A DNA stretch of 64,000 bases from Chrysophaeum taylorii. Its lineage: Eukaryota; Sar; Pelagophyceae; Pelagomonadales; Pelagomonadaceae. This document shows, one piece after another, positions 1 through 9,141 of the stretch. The DNA lies in the NCBI GenBank assembly GCA_029834535.1, contig JAQMWT010000358.1, positions 62,001 to 126,000 on the forward strand. Reading direction: 5' to 3'. The number at the start of each line of letters is the position of its first letter. The first letter of the stretch is position 1. A program made the translations under genes and the position numbers. Below the pieces are notes generated by a model. That model worked only from the letters and a program-made list of their open reading frames with translations, did not search any database and was not told where the DNA came from.

Positions 1-2227
1 CTGTTGGACCTTTTTGCCGTTGAGCTTGACGGCGTCGAAGAGCACCGCCCTCGAGTCGGGATGGCGGGTTTCTAGGTTGTGGTCGTCGTCGTCGTCGTCG
101 TCGTCGTCTTGGTCGGGGGGCAGCGGCGCGCGGCGCGCCGAGCCGAGGGTGTGAAGCTGCTGGAGGAGTCGTTCGAGGTCGGGGATCTTCGCGAGGCGCG
201 AGCGGACGTCCTCGGCGTCGTCCCCGCGGTCGACCAGCTCGGAAACGGCGGCGGCGCGCGCCCGGATGTCGCTCGCGACGACGAGCGGCCGCGCGAGCCA
301 ACCCTTGAGGCGTCGCGCGCCGCCTGCTGTCTTGGTGTGGTTGATTAGGGTCCAGAGGCTCCCCGTCTTGCCGTCGGCCGCCGCCGACTGCAGGACCTCG
401 AGGTGCTTGAGCGTGGTCGCGTCGAGCGTCAGGCGACGACTCGAGGCCGCCGCCGCCGCCGCCAAAGTTTGATGGTCGTCGTCTCGGCCGTCGCCGTCCG
501 CTCGGCGCGCGGCGTCCTCTCGGGCGAGGGCCAGCACCCCGCGCACCAAATCGGCTTCGTCGCTCGAAAGCTCCGCGGCAGGGGACTCCTCCTCCTCCTC
601 CTCGCAGCCCGGCGGTACGTAGGCGTCGAAGTTGCCCATCGAGAGGAGCTCGACGTCGACGAGGGCGCGGCGGAGGCACCACGCGACGGCGCCCAAGGCC
701 CGGATGGCGAGGTTTGCACCGCCATCGACCGCCTCCCTCAAGACGGGCGGCCACCGCGCCGTCCGGTGATGGTTCCCCGTCGTCTTGGAGGCGCGCGGCA
801 TGATCTCCGAAAGAGCGTTTAGCGTCGTCTCGACGTCCCACGAATCGTCCGGTCCGAGGCTGTCGACGAGCACGGGCTGGCCCGGCCTCGCGCGGCGCGC
901 AGCGCGCGAGACGAGGTCCTCGAGCTCCGCGTCCATCGCCGGGAGGACGAGCTCGACGGGCATCTTCTCGCCGACGAGAGTACGGAGGCGGGTCCGCTGC
1001 CGGTCGTCGTCGAACTCGGCGACCGAAAAAGATCCCGTCGGCGCGTCGAGCGAACACGCGCCGTACCTCGTGCCGTCGCGGACGACCGCGAGGAGCGGGC
1101 CGTCGTTGGTGACCGTCGCCTCGACATCGTCGAGGTAGGTGTAGAGCCGGGTCCCGGGGGTCGTGAGCGAACAGATCTCCCGCCGAAGACTCTTCTCGGC
1201 CTTGTCTAGCTTGCGGCCGCGTTTGGCCGCGCGAGAAACCCGCTCCTTCTGGCGCTCGGGCGTCTCCGTCTGCTCGACGCGCGCGACCTTGTATCCCCGC
1301 GCCAACAACATCTCGGCGTACTTGCCGTAGGCCGGCTCGGGAAACCCCGAGTGCGCTTGCTCGCCCTTCATGTACACCAAGCCCGCCTCCTTGACGCCCA
1401 CGTCGGCGTCGTCGTGGTACAGCTCGTAAAACCTCCCGATCTTGAAGAACAGGACGCAGTCGGCGTGCGTCGCCTTGATCTGCCACCACTGCTTCTGGAC
1501 CTCGCTCTTCGTCTCGTTGAGAAACTTTGGCGGGATCTGGAGCGTCTTGGGGTCGAACCCGGTCTCGCCTTTGCGCCGACCTTTGGCGTCGCGCCGCTCG
1601 GACGTCAAAAAAGCGTACGCCGGATCAACGTCGTGGAGGTGCGCGCCCGCGGGAAACACGCCAACCTTAGCGTCTCCGCTCGCCTCGAGCTGGCTCGCAT
1701 CCATTTCCACGGGCGACGACCTCGAGCTCCCCGACGACACGACCGCCGCGGGCGCGTCCCTCGACGTCGGCGTCATCTTACACGTCGGCGTCATCTTATA
1801 CCGCGTCCGGAATGCCGACGAGTCAAAGCTTTTTCGCCGCGAGTCAGTCTCGTCGCCGACGATGCGTCGCTTCCGCGGCGCCGGCGTCTTCTCTACCTCC
1901 AGCCTGGCCTTCTTCGCCGCGGGCTCCGGGTCTTCCGTCGTCGTCAACACTTGGTACTTTTCCGCGCCGAGGTCTACGACTTCGACGTCACCGTCGTCGT
2001 ACGCGACCTCGTGCCTCCCCTTTTCATACGCCCGCACCTCGCCCTCGTACCACGCCTTGTCGCCGGCCCTGGAATCATACATATGATATCTAACTTCTTT
2101 CAACGACGCACCAGTACACCTTGATCCGCTTCCCGATCATCTCGGCGCCGGGGGCCTTTTTTGTAATAACCCCGCCCGCCTTCTTTGATGCAAAGAAAGA
2201 AGTCATCTTCATCTGATTCTTCGACAT
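1..2227 (-). CDS. MSH6: MSH6, mismatch-repair MutS homologue, 5' part (runs off window)
   Basis: DNA mismatch recognition subunit that pairs with MSH2 in the nucleus. I read 728 residues: exon 1 2227-2112, a 43-nt GT-AG intron 2111-2069, and exon 2 2068-1, which continues beyond the window. The N-terminus has a PCNA-binding PIP box (QMKMTSFF, residues 5-12). A Tudor-like domain follows (VGKRIKVYW-type, residues 31-80, here MIGKRIKVYW then AGDKAWYEG), as in plant MSH6. MutS domain I then shows the mismatch-reading FYE motif (FKIGRFYELY) and HSGFPE / VARVEQTETPE. The connector and the start of the lever domain (LDATTLKHLEVLQ, GARRLKGWLARP) come after. A (GTC)n run near 80-107 encodes polyaspartate. 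Splicing is supported because it restores the Tudor reading frame across the only stop. The ATPase domain is not in view. Confidence 0.93.
2069..2111 (-). other. MSH6 intron 1 (43 nt, GTGCGT...TTCCAG)
   Basis: The unspliced frame hits a stop just inside this segment. Removing it joins TACTG to GGCC and gives VYW-AGDKAWYEG, which matches the Tudor-like fold. It separates the PIP-box exon from the rest of the gene. Confidence 0.8.
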
Positions 2228-2906
2228 GGCCGCCTCTCGTCCTTCTTGTCGTCGTTGACAGGCGGCGGGCGGGCGGGCGCCTTTTGAATTATGTACGAAT
2301 GAGTTTTCATGATGGAAAACTAACCAACGACCACCACGAGGGTTTTCTTTCTTTTAACGGTCTCGAGACTGGTGGATGGACACGAGAGGCGTGATGGATG
2401 ATGCCTGAAAGAGAAGGCGGAGGTATCTCGAGGCCTAGAGGTAGAGTCACTGCCGGTAAAAAGAGGCGGCGCGGATATAATATTGATTATCGGGTGCTCG
2501 AACTAACACGCAAGCGGGGGGCCCTCGAGGGTTGGGTATCTCTCCTCCTCTATCTCCGACGATGATATGGGGAGCTGTGTTGCCCAAGAAAGAAAGGTGG
2601 TCCAAGAATGAAGGAGGCTTGTTGCCAAGTCGGGACTAATAATAAATAAGGTGTGAATCGCGGTCGCACACGACTCGGGCGGCTCCACAAACACCACCAC
2701 AAACACCACCACCGCCGCCACCACCACCACCACGTGGGGGCTCGCTCGCCGAGGGGGTCACGATGGATGAGATGACGCGAGAGGCCTCGGATATATATGT
2801 CTCGTTTTGACGGAAAGAAGAAGCAGCAGGGGCAAGATAAAACGCACGCAGGAAGGGTCGCGCAGACGCGTGGAGGAGAAGGGTCCTCAGTACCCCAATA
2901 ATGCAA
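2228..2906. other. Intergenic, MSH6 upstream / LETM1-like 3' flank
   Basis: I see no convincing gene. The open frames here are low-complexity (polyTrp/Val from CCA repeats at 2690-2735). It holds one exact ACGAGGGTT motif at 2336-2344, 109 nt upstream of the MSH6 start. Confidence 0.5.
2336..2344 (-). promoter_or_regulatory. AACCCTCGT motif upstream of MSH6
   Basis: Exact 9-mer (AACCCTCGT on the gene strand). The same word occurs close to the starts of other genes at 4941-4949, 25172-25180 and 46228-46236. Function is inferred only from recurrence. Confidence 0.3.
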
Positions 2907-4907
2907 TCATGTGGTGTTCCGTCGATTGTTGTTCTTGAAAAAGAAGAGTCGATTTTTGAGGTTGGATCGCTGGTCCCAGGGCTCGTAGCGCTCGGCGGAG
3001 GAGTAGAGGCGGACGAGGTTCTGGCGGCGCTCGGTGTAGCACGAGGGGAAGAACTCGGGGAAGAAGCGCTGTATCGCGCCGAAGACGAGGACGTGGCCGA
3101 TGGGGCTGAGGGGAATGAGGAGGATGATGATGAAGGGGACGGTGGTGGACAGGTCTTTTAAGGTTCGGCGGAGGACGCGTACTTCGCGCTGCGCGAGCGT
3201 TTCGCCGTTGAAGGCGCGGCCGAGGAGGGAGAGGCAAAAGGCGACATCGGCGGCGAGGAGTTTTGATCCGTCGGCGTAAAAGGCGAGGCCGCGCGCGGCC
3301 TGGGCCCTGATTTTTTCGAGGCCCGCGAGGAGGCGGGCGCCGGGCTTGTTAGTGGTGCCGTCCTTGTCGCCGAGGCCGAGGAGAAGCAAAATGCGCTGCT
3401 GCGCCGCGTCGCGGTCGCGCGCGACCCAGAGACGCGGAAACGCAAAGACAGGCTCGTCGTCGTCGTCGCGGGCGAAAGGCTGCCTGAGGGGTCGGAAAAA
3501 GAAGTTGTCGTCGGCCGAAGCGACCGACGCGAGTTCGGCGTCGACGACGGCGCGTCGCGCCGCGAGGAGAGCGTCGGCCTCGTCGGAGACCTCGAGCGTG
3601 TCTCGGCTGGCGACGCCGAGGCGCGTGCAGAAATCGGTGACTTCGCGCGACAGGATCGCCAACTCGGGCTCGAGGATGGTGGGGTCGTACGCGGCGTCGC
3701 GCAGGAGGCTCACGACCTGGGCATCCAGGAGCGAGAATTCGGCGACGGCGCGGCGATCGAGGTCGCTCTCGCACCGGTCGACGTCGGCCTCGAGAACGGC
3801 GCACGCGCGCTCGAGGGCGAGGTCGAGGTCGGCGAGGGCCATGCGGGCCTCGGCCGCGCGGAGCTCCGCCTCGGCCGCGCGGTAGTTGGACCTCGGGAGG
3901 TCGCGCGTCGCCAGTATCTCCGAGAGTCGTCGCCGCGAGCCGGCAGCCTCCAAGGCGGCGTCGGTCGCCCCGACGAGCCGCCGCCGCGTCTCGGCGTCGC
4001 GCCACGCCTCGCGGCGCTTGAGGGTCTTGTTCAGAACGACCTCGCTGTACGACGTCGAACCCTCCGAGTCGTCGTCGTCCAAGTCGTCGACGACGCCGTT
4101 GATGCGGCGCCAGAGGTCGCGCGAGAAGGCCGTCGCAGCGCGCGCGCCTTGCAACGCGCCCTCCCAGTCGACCGAGCCGTCGCCGCGCACGTACAAGACG
4201 GCGGTGCGGTTTTCGGTTCTCGACGAGCGCACCGCGAGGCGGCCGAGCTCGGCGACCGCGTCGCTGCGCCGCGTGACGTCCACCAGCGCATCGCGCGACC
4301 ACCGCTTCACGCGGTCGCCGAGGGTCTCGTTAATCGGCGCGACCCACTCCTCGCGCGACGCGAGGACCTCCTGGCGCTTCTCGCGCACCGCCGCCTGCCG
4401 GAGCGCCGCCGCGTCCAGACCTCGCCCAGTCTCCCTCATCCGGACGCCCAACTCGTCGCGCTCCTCGGACCCCATCGCCGTCGCGCCCGCGCCCGACCCG
4501 ACCTCGACCACGCGCCGCGCGAGCTGCTCGCTCAGCCTTTCGAAGTCGGGCCCGCTCGACGACTCGAGGCCGCTCTCCGACGCCTCGTCAGACAGTTCCA
4601 ATCGCAGCGCGAACTCGGCCGCGACGAGGTCGTCCATCGCTTCCCGCGACCACACCGCGTCCCGCAGCCGCCGCGTCCGCGACGGTACTTCCTGCTGCTC
4701 CTCGACGGCCGCCGCCAACGCCTCGAGCCGCGCGCCGTTCTTCTTCTTCTTCGCGGACGCCGAAGAAGACGGAGCGTTCTCGACGGCGGCCGTCTCCCGG
4801 GTCGTCGCCGCCGTCCACCGAACCAACCGCCCCCGCGGCGCCACGGGGGTCTCCGGCAGCGGCCGCACGAACGCGCGCGCCACGCCCCCAAAAATCAACA
4901 ACAGCAT
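2907..4907 (-). CDS. LETM1-domain-like protein, predicted plastid-targeted
   Basis: 666 residues, intronless. Residues 1-16 form a short signal peptide ending ARA, followed by FVRPLPETP. A phenylalanine at the cleavage site is the classic stramenopile/cryptophyte plastid import signature. The middle (about 60-520) is charged, alanine- and arginine-rich and probably helical. The C-terminus (about 580-640) has VPFIIILLIPLSPIGH then RFFPEFFPSCY, the membrane segment plus 'FP..LPS' stretch that opens the LETM1 ribosome-binding-like domain. LETM1 proteins sit in mitochondrial or plastid inner membranes and act in K+/H+ or Ca2+ exchange and ribosome binding. Only the beginning of that domain is present before the stop, so this is a short or divergent member. 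The start is the only ATG that yields the presequence. Confidence 0.65.
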   Translation of the reverse strand: MLLLIFGGVARAFVRPLPETPVAPRGRLVRWTAATTRETAAVENAPSSSASAKKKKNGARLEALAAAVEEQQEVPSRTRRLRDAVWSREAMDDLVAAEFALRLELSDEASESGLESSSGPDFERLSEQLARRVVEVGSGAGATAMGSEERDELGVRMRETGRGLDAAALRQAAVREKRQEVLASREEWVAPINETLGDRVKRWSRDALVDVTRRSDAVAELGRLAVRSSRTENRTAVLYVRGDGSVDWEGALQGARAATAFSRDLWRRINGVVDDLDDDDSEGSTSYSEVVLNKTLKRREAWRDAETRRRLVGATDAALEAAGSRRRLSEILATRDLPRSNYRAAEAELRAAEARMALADLDLALERACAVLEADVDRCESDLDRRAVAEFSLLDAQVVSLLRDAAYDPTILEPELAILSREVTDFCTRLGVASRDTLEVSDEADALLAARRAVVDAELASVASADDNFFFRPLRQPFARDDDDEPVFAFPRLWVARDRDAAQQRILLLLGLGDKDGTTNKPGARLLAGLEKIRAQAARGLAFYADGSKLLAADVAFCLSLLGRAFNGETLAQREVRVLRRTLKDLSTTVPFIIILLIPLSPIGHVLVFGAIQRFFPEFFPSCYTERRQNLVRLYSSAERYEPWDQRSNLKNRLFFFKNNNRRNTT

Positions 4908-4940
4908 GCAGTTCTTGTTTCGAGATTAAAATGCCTCAAC

Positions 4941-5021
4941 ACGAGGGTTATTGATTATTTTTTCTCGTTCGAGTGGAAAGGATACTGTGTTAGGGTTGCG
5001 CATAAATAAGAAGCGAGGGTT
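4941..5021. promoter_or_regulatory. Divergent promoter with two GAGGGTT motifs
   Basis: The 136-nt AT-richer gap between the divergent LETM1-like and RING genes holds ACGAGGGTT at 4941-4949 and GCGAGGGTT at 5013-5021 (8 of 9 matching). Each is followed by TATT-rich sequence. The second lies 22 nt before the RING ATG. A shared promoter is an inference. Confidence 0.35.
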
Positions 5022-5043
5022 ATTTATTATTCACACACACACC

Positions 5044-5862
5044 ATGGGCTCGGAGATCTCGACAATAATGTCATCATCATCATCATCATCATCATCATCG
5101 ACTGAGGCGGCGGCGCCGCCGTCGGACTCATCATCACCCCCCGCAGAGGAACCCGCCGCAAACGACACGCCCGCCCCCAAGAGGAAGAAAAAAAGGAAGA
5201 CGACGACGGCGACACGGAAGAAGTCCGTCGCAATCCCTCGGGAGCGCCTTGAGGGCGCGACCTGCATCGCCTGTAATCGCGCCGTCTCGCCGCCCACGAT
5301 CGACGGCTTCGAGCAGCACGAGCTCGAATGCCCCGCGGGCAAAGAGTGCTGGCGCCGAGCGGCGGCCCTCAACGCGGCCAACCCCGAGAACCTCCTCGGT
5401 AGGCCAATTTGCCTCTTTGGCGGCCTCTCGGGCGTCGTCGTCGCCGTCAACAGACACAAGCTCAGACGATGGATCCCGACCTCCCACCTCATCAAGCTCG
5501 AGAGCGGCCGGGACGAGGAAGTCGCGCTAAGCGACGGCTTGCGCGGCCAGCCCTTCCGCTTTCTCCTCGACGACGAGGCCGACCAACTTCGCGTTTCGCG
5601 ACAAACCAGGCTCGAGGCCGAACTCAAAGTCGCCAGGCGACACGCGGCAGACCTCTTTAGGGCGAACAAAAATCAGAGCGCCGAAATCGCGCAGAAGCAA
5701 ATCGAGCTCGACGACCACACCCTCTGCGTCGTCTGCCTCGATAGACCCAAGAGTACCGCCCTCGTCCCCTGCGGCCATCGCACCTGCGCCCAGTGCGCCC
5801 GCAAGTGCAAGGCCTGCCCCGTCTGCCGCACCGACGTACAGCAGACCCTCCGCGTCTACTAA
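5044..5862 (+). CDS. RING-HC E3 ubiquitin ligase, possibly N-myristoylated
   Basis: 272 residues. The ATG at 5044 (ACCATGG context) is chosen over upstream non-ATG codons. It gives MGSEIS, fitting an N-myristoylation consensus (Gly2, Ser6). A poly-Ser tract from a (TCA)n repeat follows, then a KRKKKRK basic patch. A possible zinc-binding pair CIAC with HELEC lies near 75-100. The C-terminal RING-HC (about 226-265) reads CVVC, CGHRTC, CARKC, CPVC. This C-terminal position resembles MIB/XIAP-type RINGs that recruit E2 enzymes. The substrate is not predictable. Confidence 0.8.
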   Translation: MGSEISTIMSSSSSSSSSSTEAAAPPSDSSSPPAEEPAANDTPAPKRKKKRKTTTATRKKSVAIPRERLEGATCIACNRAVSPPTIDGFEQHELECPAGKECWRRAAALNAANPENLLGRPICLFGGLSGVVVAVNRHKLRRWIPTSHLIKLESGRDEEVALSDGLRGQPFRFLLDDEADQLRVSRQTRLEAELKVARRHAADLFRANKNQSAEIAQKQIELDDHTLCVVCLDRPKSTALVPCGHRTCAQCARKCKACPVCRTDVQQTLRVY

Positions 5863-5892
5863 TAACACTAGCTAACTAGACCAAAAAGCTTT

Positions 5893-6135
5893 TTACGCGG
5901 GGCGTAGGCTCATAATTCCATAAGGAAGGTGGTGAATGCCTAAAGTCCTCCTCTTATCGTCTTGCGGGTAAGGCAACTTGATGCCGTTGGGTAGCTGCAC
6001 GTAGACGTGCGCGTCGATGTCGGACTGGACGAACGCGTTGGGCACGTCGGCGTGGCAGACAGGGAGGTTCTTGTAAGCAGCAATGGCTAAGATGACGCGC
6101 ATAGCATTTATCGGTGCCATGGGACTCCAAGTCCC
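5893..6135 (-). mobile_element. Ty1/Copia reverse-transcriptase fragment
   Basis: The minus strand encodes a Copia RT piece: TWSPMAPINAMRVILAIAA, then CHADVPNAFVQSDI and VYVQLPNGI. These correspond to the 'A(P/V)V...R.LLALAA...DV..AFL.G.L...VY..QP.G' block of Copia pol. It begins abruptly where a LINE C-terminal segment ends and stops after about 80 residues. It is a decayed fragment, not an intact element. Confidence 0.75.
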
Positions 6136-6136
6136 A

Positions 6137-8250
6137 GAGAAGTCGGCACCTAGCGGGGTTGTTCCAGGGCATGCGGGCAACATGGCCTGCCCAGCGGAGT
6201 TGCCGGCGAGAGATGTTGGTATCGATAGTCTCTAGGCTAATAATAAATAAAGCGCCTGGATGGCGGTTGAGGCTATAATATGATGTTTCCACGTCTGACG
6301 ACGTCTAACACAGCACATCGCGCGGGCGCTCTGTGCGTGACAGCATCGTCGTAAGCGACTGTAGACAACCTCGGTTAGGAACCACCACCGCACCGTGGAG
6401 GAGGATGGCGAGGATGAGACCGATGTATATACCGTTCGCTTGGCTAGAGCAGAGACGTATCTCGAGGCAAAAACGTAACGATGGAGCGCACCGAAAGCCG
6501 CTGCCGCCTTTTTCAGACGAGAGTCAACGTCCTCGGGATCACTACATTTGCTAGAGTATACCAAGCGCAGTCGCCACCGCGGGATATGACGACTTTCTAC
6601 TAGAGAGAGGTCGACACCAACCTAGGTTGTCGGGCCATTGTAGAGAATGCTTGGATTGGTAACAAACATTATCTTGGATTTCGACTCTTTGCCCTGCTTG
6701 GAAGTCAGCCCGTGTGGACTGCCATACCCAATCTGGCAAAGTGCCTGATGAGACCGGGCATCTTCTCATTCACGGCACGACGATCGAGAAACGGGAACGC
6801 CACATCATCAGCATACGCTGACTCTTCGAGTGCGACTTCCTCAATGCCGCGTTTTGCGTTGTAGCGACGTCCAGTGAATACATTGTCTTGCATCGTCTCA
6901 AAAACGCATGCTGGTTCCGGACCTTAACGTCGTTGTTAGAAAAGAGCCGGACCTAGGATATCACCTTGCTTAACGCCGATGATTGAGTCGATCAAAGGGG
7001 CAGCGCCGTTGACAGCAGAGAACCGCACTTGCATTCTGCGCAGCGCTATAACGGGGCGACGAGCTTCACTGAAACGCCGAACTTCGATAGCACTTGCCAT
7101 AGTAGCTCCCGCAGGAACCTGGTTCAGAGCCTTGACGAACTCAATCAATAGAACTCGTGTTTCCGTATACCACCTTCAGGTTGTGTCAGAAGTCTCCCGT
7201 TCCGGCCGAAAGTCGCACGGCGATTCGTGGTCTAGCTCAGCGGATATGACGCCGAGCGCGTAGATGTCGGAGACAGTATTATGCGCGACCACGAGCACAT
7301 CATCGCGCATAACGATAAGAACCAAGCAGCGAAAGGCCGCGCGGGCTTTCTTCTGCAAAAAAAGACAAAATGGCCAATATCCCATTCTTCCGGATTTTTA
7401 TCCGGACGACCAACCAGTAATCTTGGACCTCAGTTCTGGGGATCCTATAAAACGTGCTCTGACAAGCGTACGCCATATCTCCGCAAGAATACGCTCCAGC
7501 AGCGGAAAGGTTGAGCTGCCGCACAGCACGACTATTTTCGTCATCTGACGGTACAACGACAAGTTCATCATCACGGATTGGCCACTGTGATGTATTCTCA
7601 ATGACACCTGCGTCAAACAAGGTTGTCGGCTGAATAGATCCGCGAAGTGCGCACGGAACACTTCAGCATTCTCCTGAGGTTTTGAACGGCGCGTACCATC
7701 GTGCATGGCGTGACGACGACCTATCCTTTGACAAACCGCTCTTAAGAAGACGGCCGATAATCTCCCAACATCGCGACGTGCCATCAAGCGACTCGCAGCC
7801 GGTGGCGTTCAGCCCGTCACACATCGAGCAGATCCAGCGTTCCTTTGCCTGTACCACGGCCGTGGAGGAAACGGCACGACGAGAAACTCGCAGACGAGCA
7901 AGCGATGCGTGGTGGCCGAGGATGCTGCCGTGAACGCTGCGAAAATCGAGTTGCGCGCTTGAATTAGGGGTCATAGGATCTTAGCTGCAGCTCGGAACCA
8001 ACCTGGTTCGTTGCGTCGGGTGCGGTGCCGCGTGGCAGAAGCCGCTGCGAGCGTCGCTGTCTCCAACTTGGAGTACGCAGAGCCTGCGTCCGCGTCCGAC
8101 GGTGTAGTTTCTAACGTGTGGTAGGTTATCATGCACGGCGCGACAGAAACTGGCCGCACTAGCGGGAGTTTGCAGCGGAGAGTAGTCTAGAAGCGGGGGT
8201 TGGGGGTTTTGACCATTATTAGGCCGCCGCGCGAGTCGCATCTGGATTTA
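6137..8250 (-). mobile_element. Decayed non-LTR (LINE) retrotransposon, RT region
   Basis: Several minus-strand frames, disrupted by frameshifts and stops, carry LINE landmarks in the right order. A pre-RT segment (QAKERWICSMCDG, about 7830-7860) comes first. RT block 'GVKQGDILGPALF' ends near 6936. The YADD catalytic motif in SAYADDVAF lies near 6800-6820. Thumb/C-terminal pieces LKKAAAAFGALHRYVF and RAMCCVRRRQTWKHHI (6290-6530) follow. RQLRWAGHVARMPW lies at about 6170-6208. No intact endonuclease is seen, so the element is 5'-truncated or too eroded to read. The catalytic motif survives but the frame is broken many times. Confidence 0.8.
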
Positions 8251-8408
8251 GGCGACGCGCTCGAGCGCTCGGTGATCAGAATCTTTAATGCTCTCAGCGA
8301 CGCCTACATCCAAAAAACGACCCAGCTTGTGACATTCCACCACGACATTGTCGTTTTGGTGAGGTAAACAAGAACGAGGATGTACGCATGTCCTGGGTTT
8401 CGCGAAGA

Positions 8409-8999
8409 TTATTCAAACTGCTGCCAGTTCATTCGGCAAAGGGAATAGGTGTACATCCGGCGCCCCACGTCATTCACACGCCGAAACCCACATGGAATGC
8501 GTACGCGTCTGTCATCCAAATCAGACCGAACGCCAATGCCGGCGTTCCCATACATCCCCATAACAAAAAAGTGTCGTGACGCCGTTTCAGTTGTGCAGGC
8601 GATATCCAAATCGTCGTGGAAAAAAAGTCCGAGCCTCAGTAGCGGCATTACCGACGGCTCACAGTCACTGACGAGGGCGAGCCCGACATCACGACCTTTC
8701 ACATCTTTCGTGACAAATCGTAACGCCATGTCGCGAGCCGAGGCCCGAATCATTTCTTCGCCGCTGTCTCGCCATTCCATCGCCGCAACGCCCACGCCTT
8801 GTTGGTGGCTCTGTAACTTTGTTTTCCAGCACGAAGCACACCAGCGCGAGTTCGCCCTCTTCCACCAACGATTGATTTCCAGAAAGCCAGGTTTCCTGAT
8901 ATTCGTTACCAACTCTTCCACCTTTGCCTCGTTTTTGAAACCGCGGAAATCCTGACTCGCTATCAACTTCGTCGTCAATTCCCTCCTCCCCCCAGCCAT
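8409..8999 (-). CDS. Orphan ORF, 196 aa, unknown
   Basis: Open from an ATG at 8999 (MAGGRRELTTKL). The frame extends further upstream without ATG to 9167, overlapping the 5' end of the neighbouring peptidase gene. I recognise no domain. A Trp/Cys patch (RWCASCWKTKLQ) might be a degenerate zinc site. It lies between a LINE remnant and a real gene, so it could be transposon-derived. Low confidence that it is expressed. Confidence 0.3.
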   Translation of the reverse strand: MAGGRRELTTKLIASQDFRGFKNEAKVEELVTNIRKPGFLEINRWWKRANSRWCASCWKTKLQSHQQGVGVAAMEWRDSGEEMIRASARDMALRFVTKDVKGRDVGLALVSDCEPSVMPLLRLGLFFHDDLDIACTTETASRHFFVMGMYGNAGIGVRSDLDDRRVRIPCGFRRVNDVGRRMYTYSLCRMNWQQFE

Positions 9000-9141
9000 A
9001 GCCCGTCCCGTCCGGCTGCCAACTGGCTCGTTCGGGAGGCGAACAGGTGCCAACCTGCGCCGGGTGGACCGATGCCCTCGGTCCAGGCGCGGATTCCGTC
9101 GTCCTCCATACGTAACGGCCGTAATTGTACCTCCACCAATA

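Noticed and set aside
1351-2124. Long plus-strand ORF (257 aa)
   Set aside because: It is antisense to MSH6. GC-rich coding sequence here produces long open frames on the opposite strand (likewise 12471-13859, 20121-21710, 27953-29017 and many others).
2503-2906. Two overlapping minus-strand ORFs between MSH6 and the LETM1-like gene
   Set aside because: They translate to low-complexity Val/Trp from CCA repeats and have no domain-like stretch.
4149-5009. 286-aa plus ORF over the LETM1-like gene 5' end
   Set aside because: Antisense shadow. It reads through the opposite gene's presequence and has no start context or domain.
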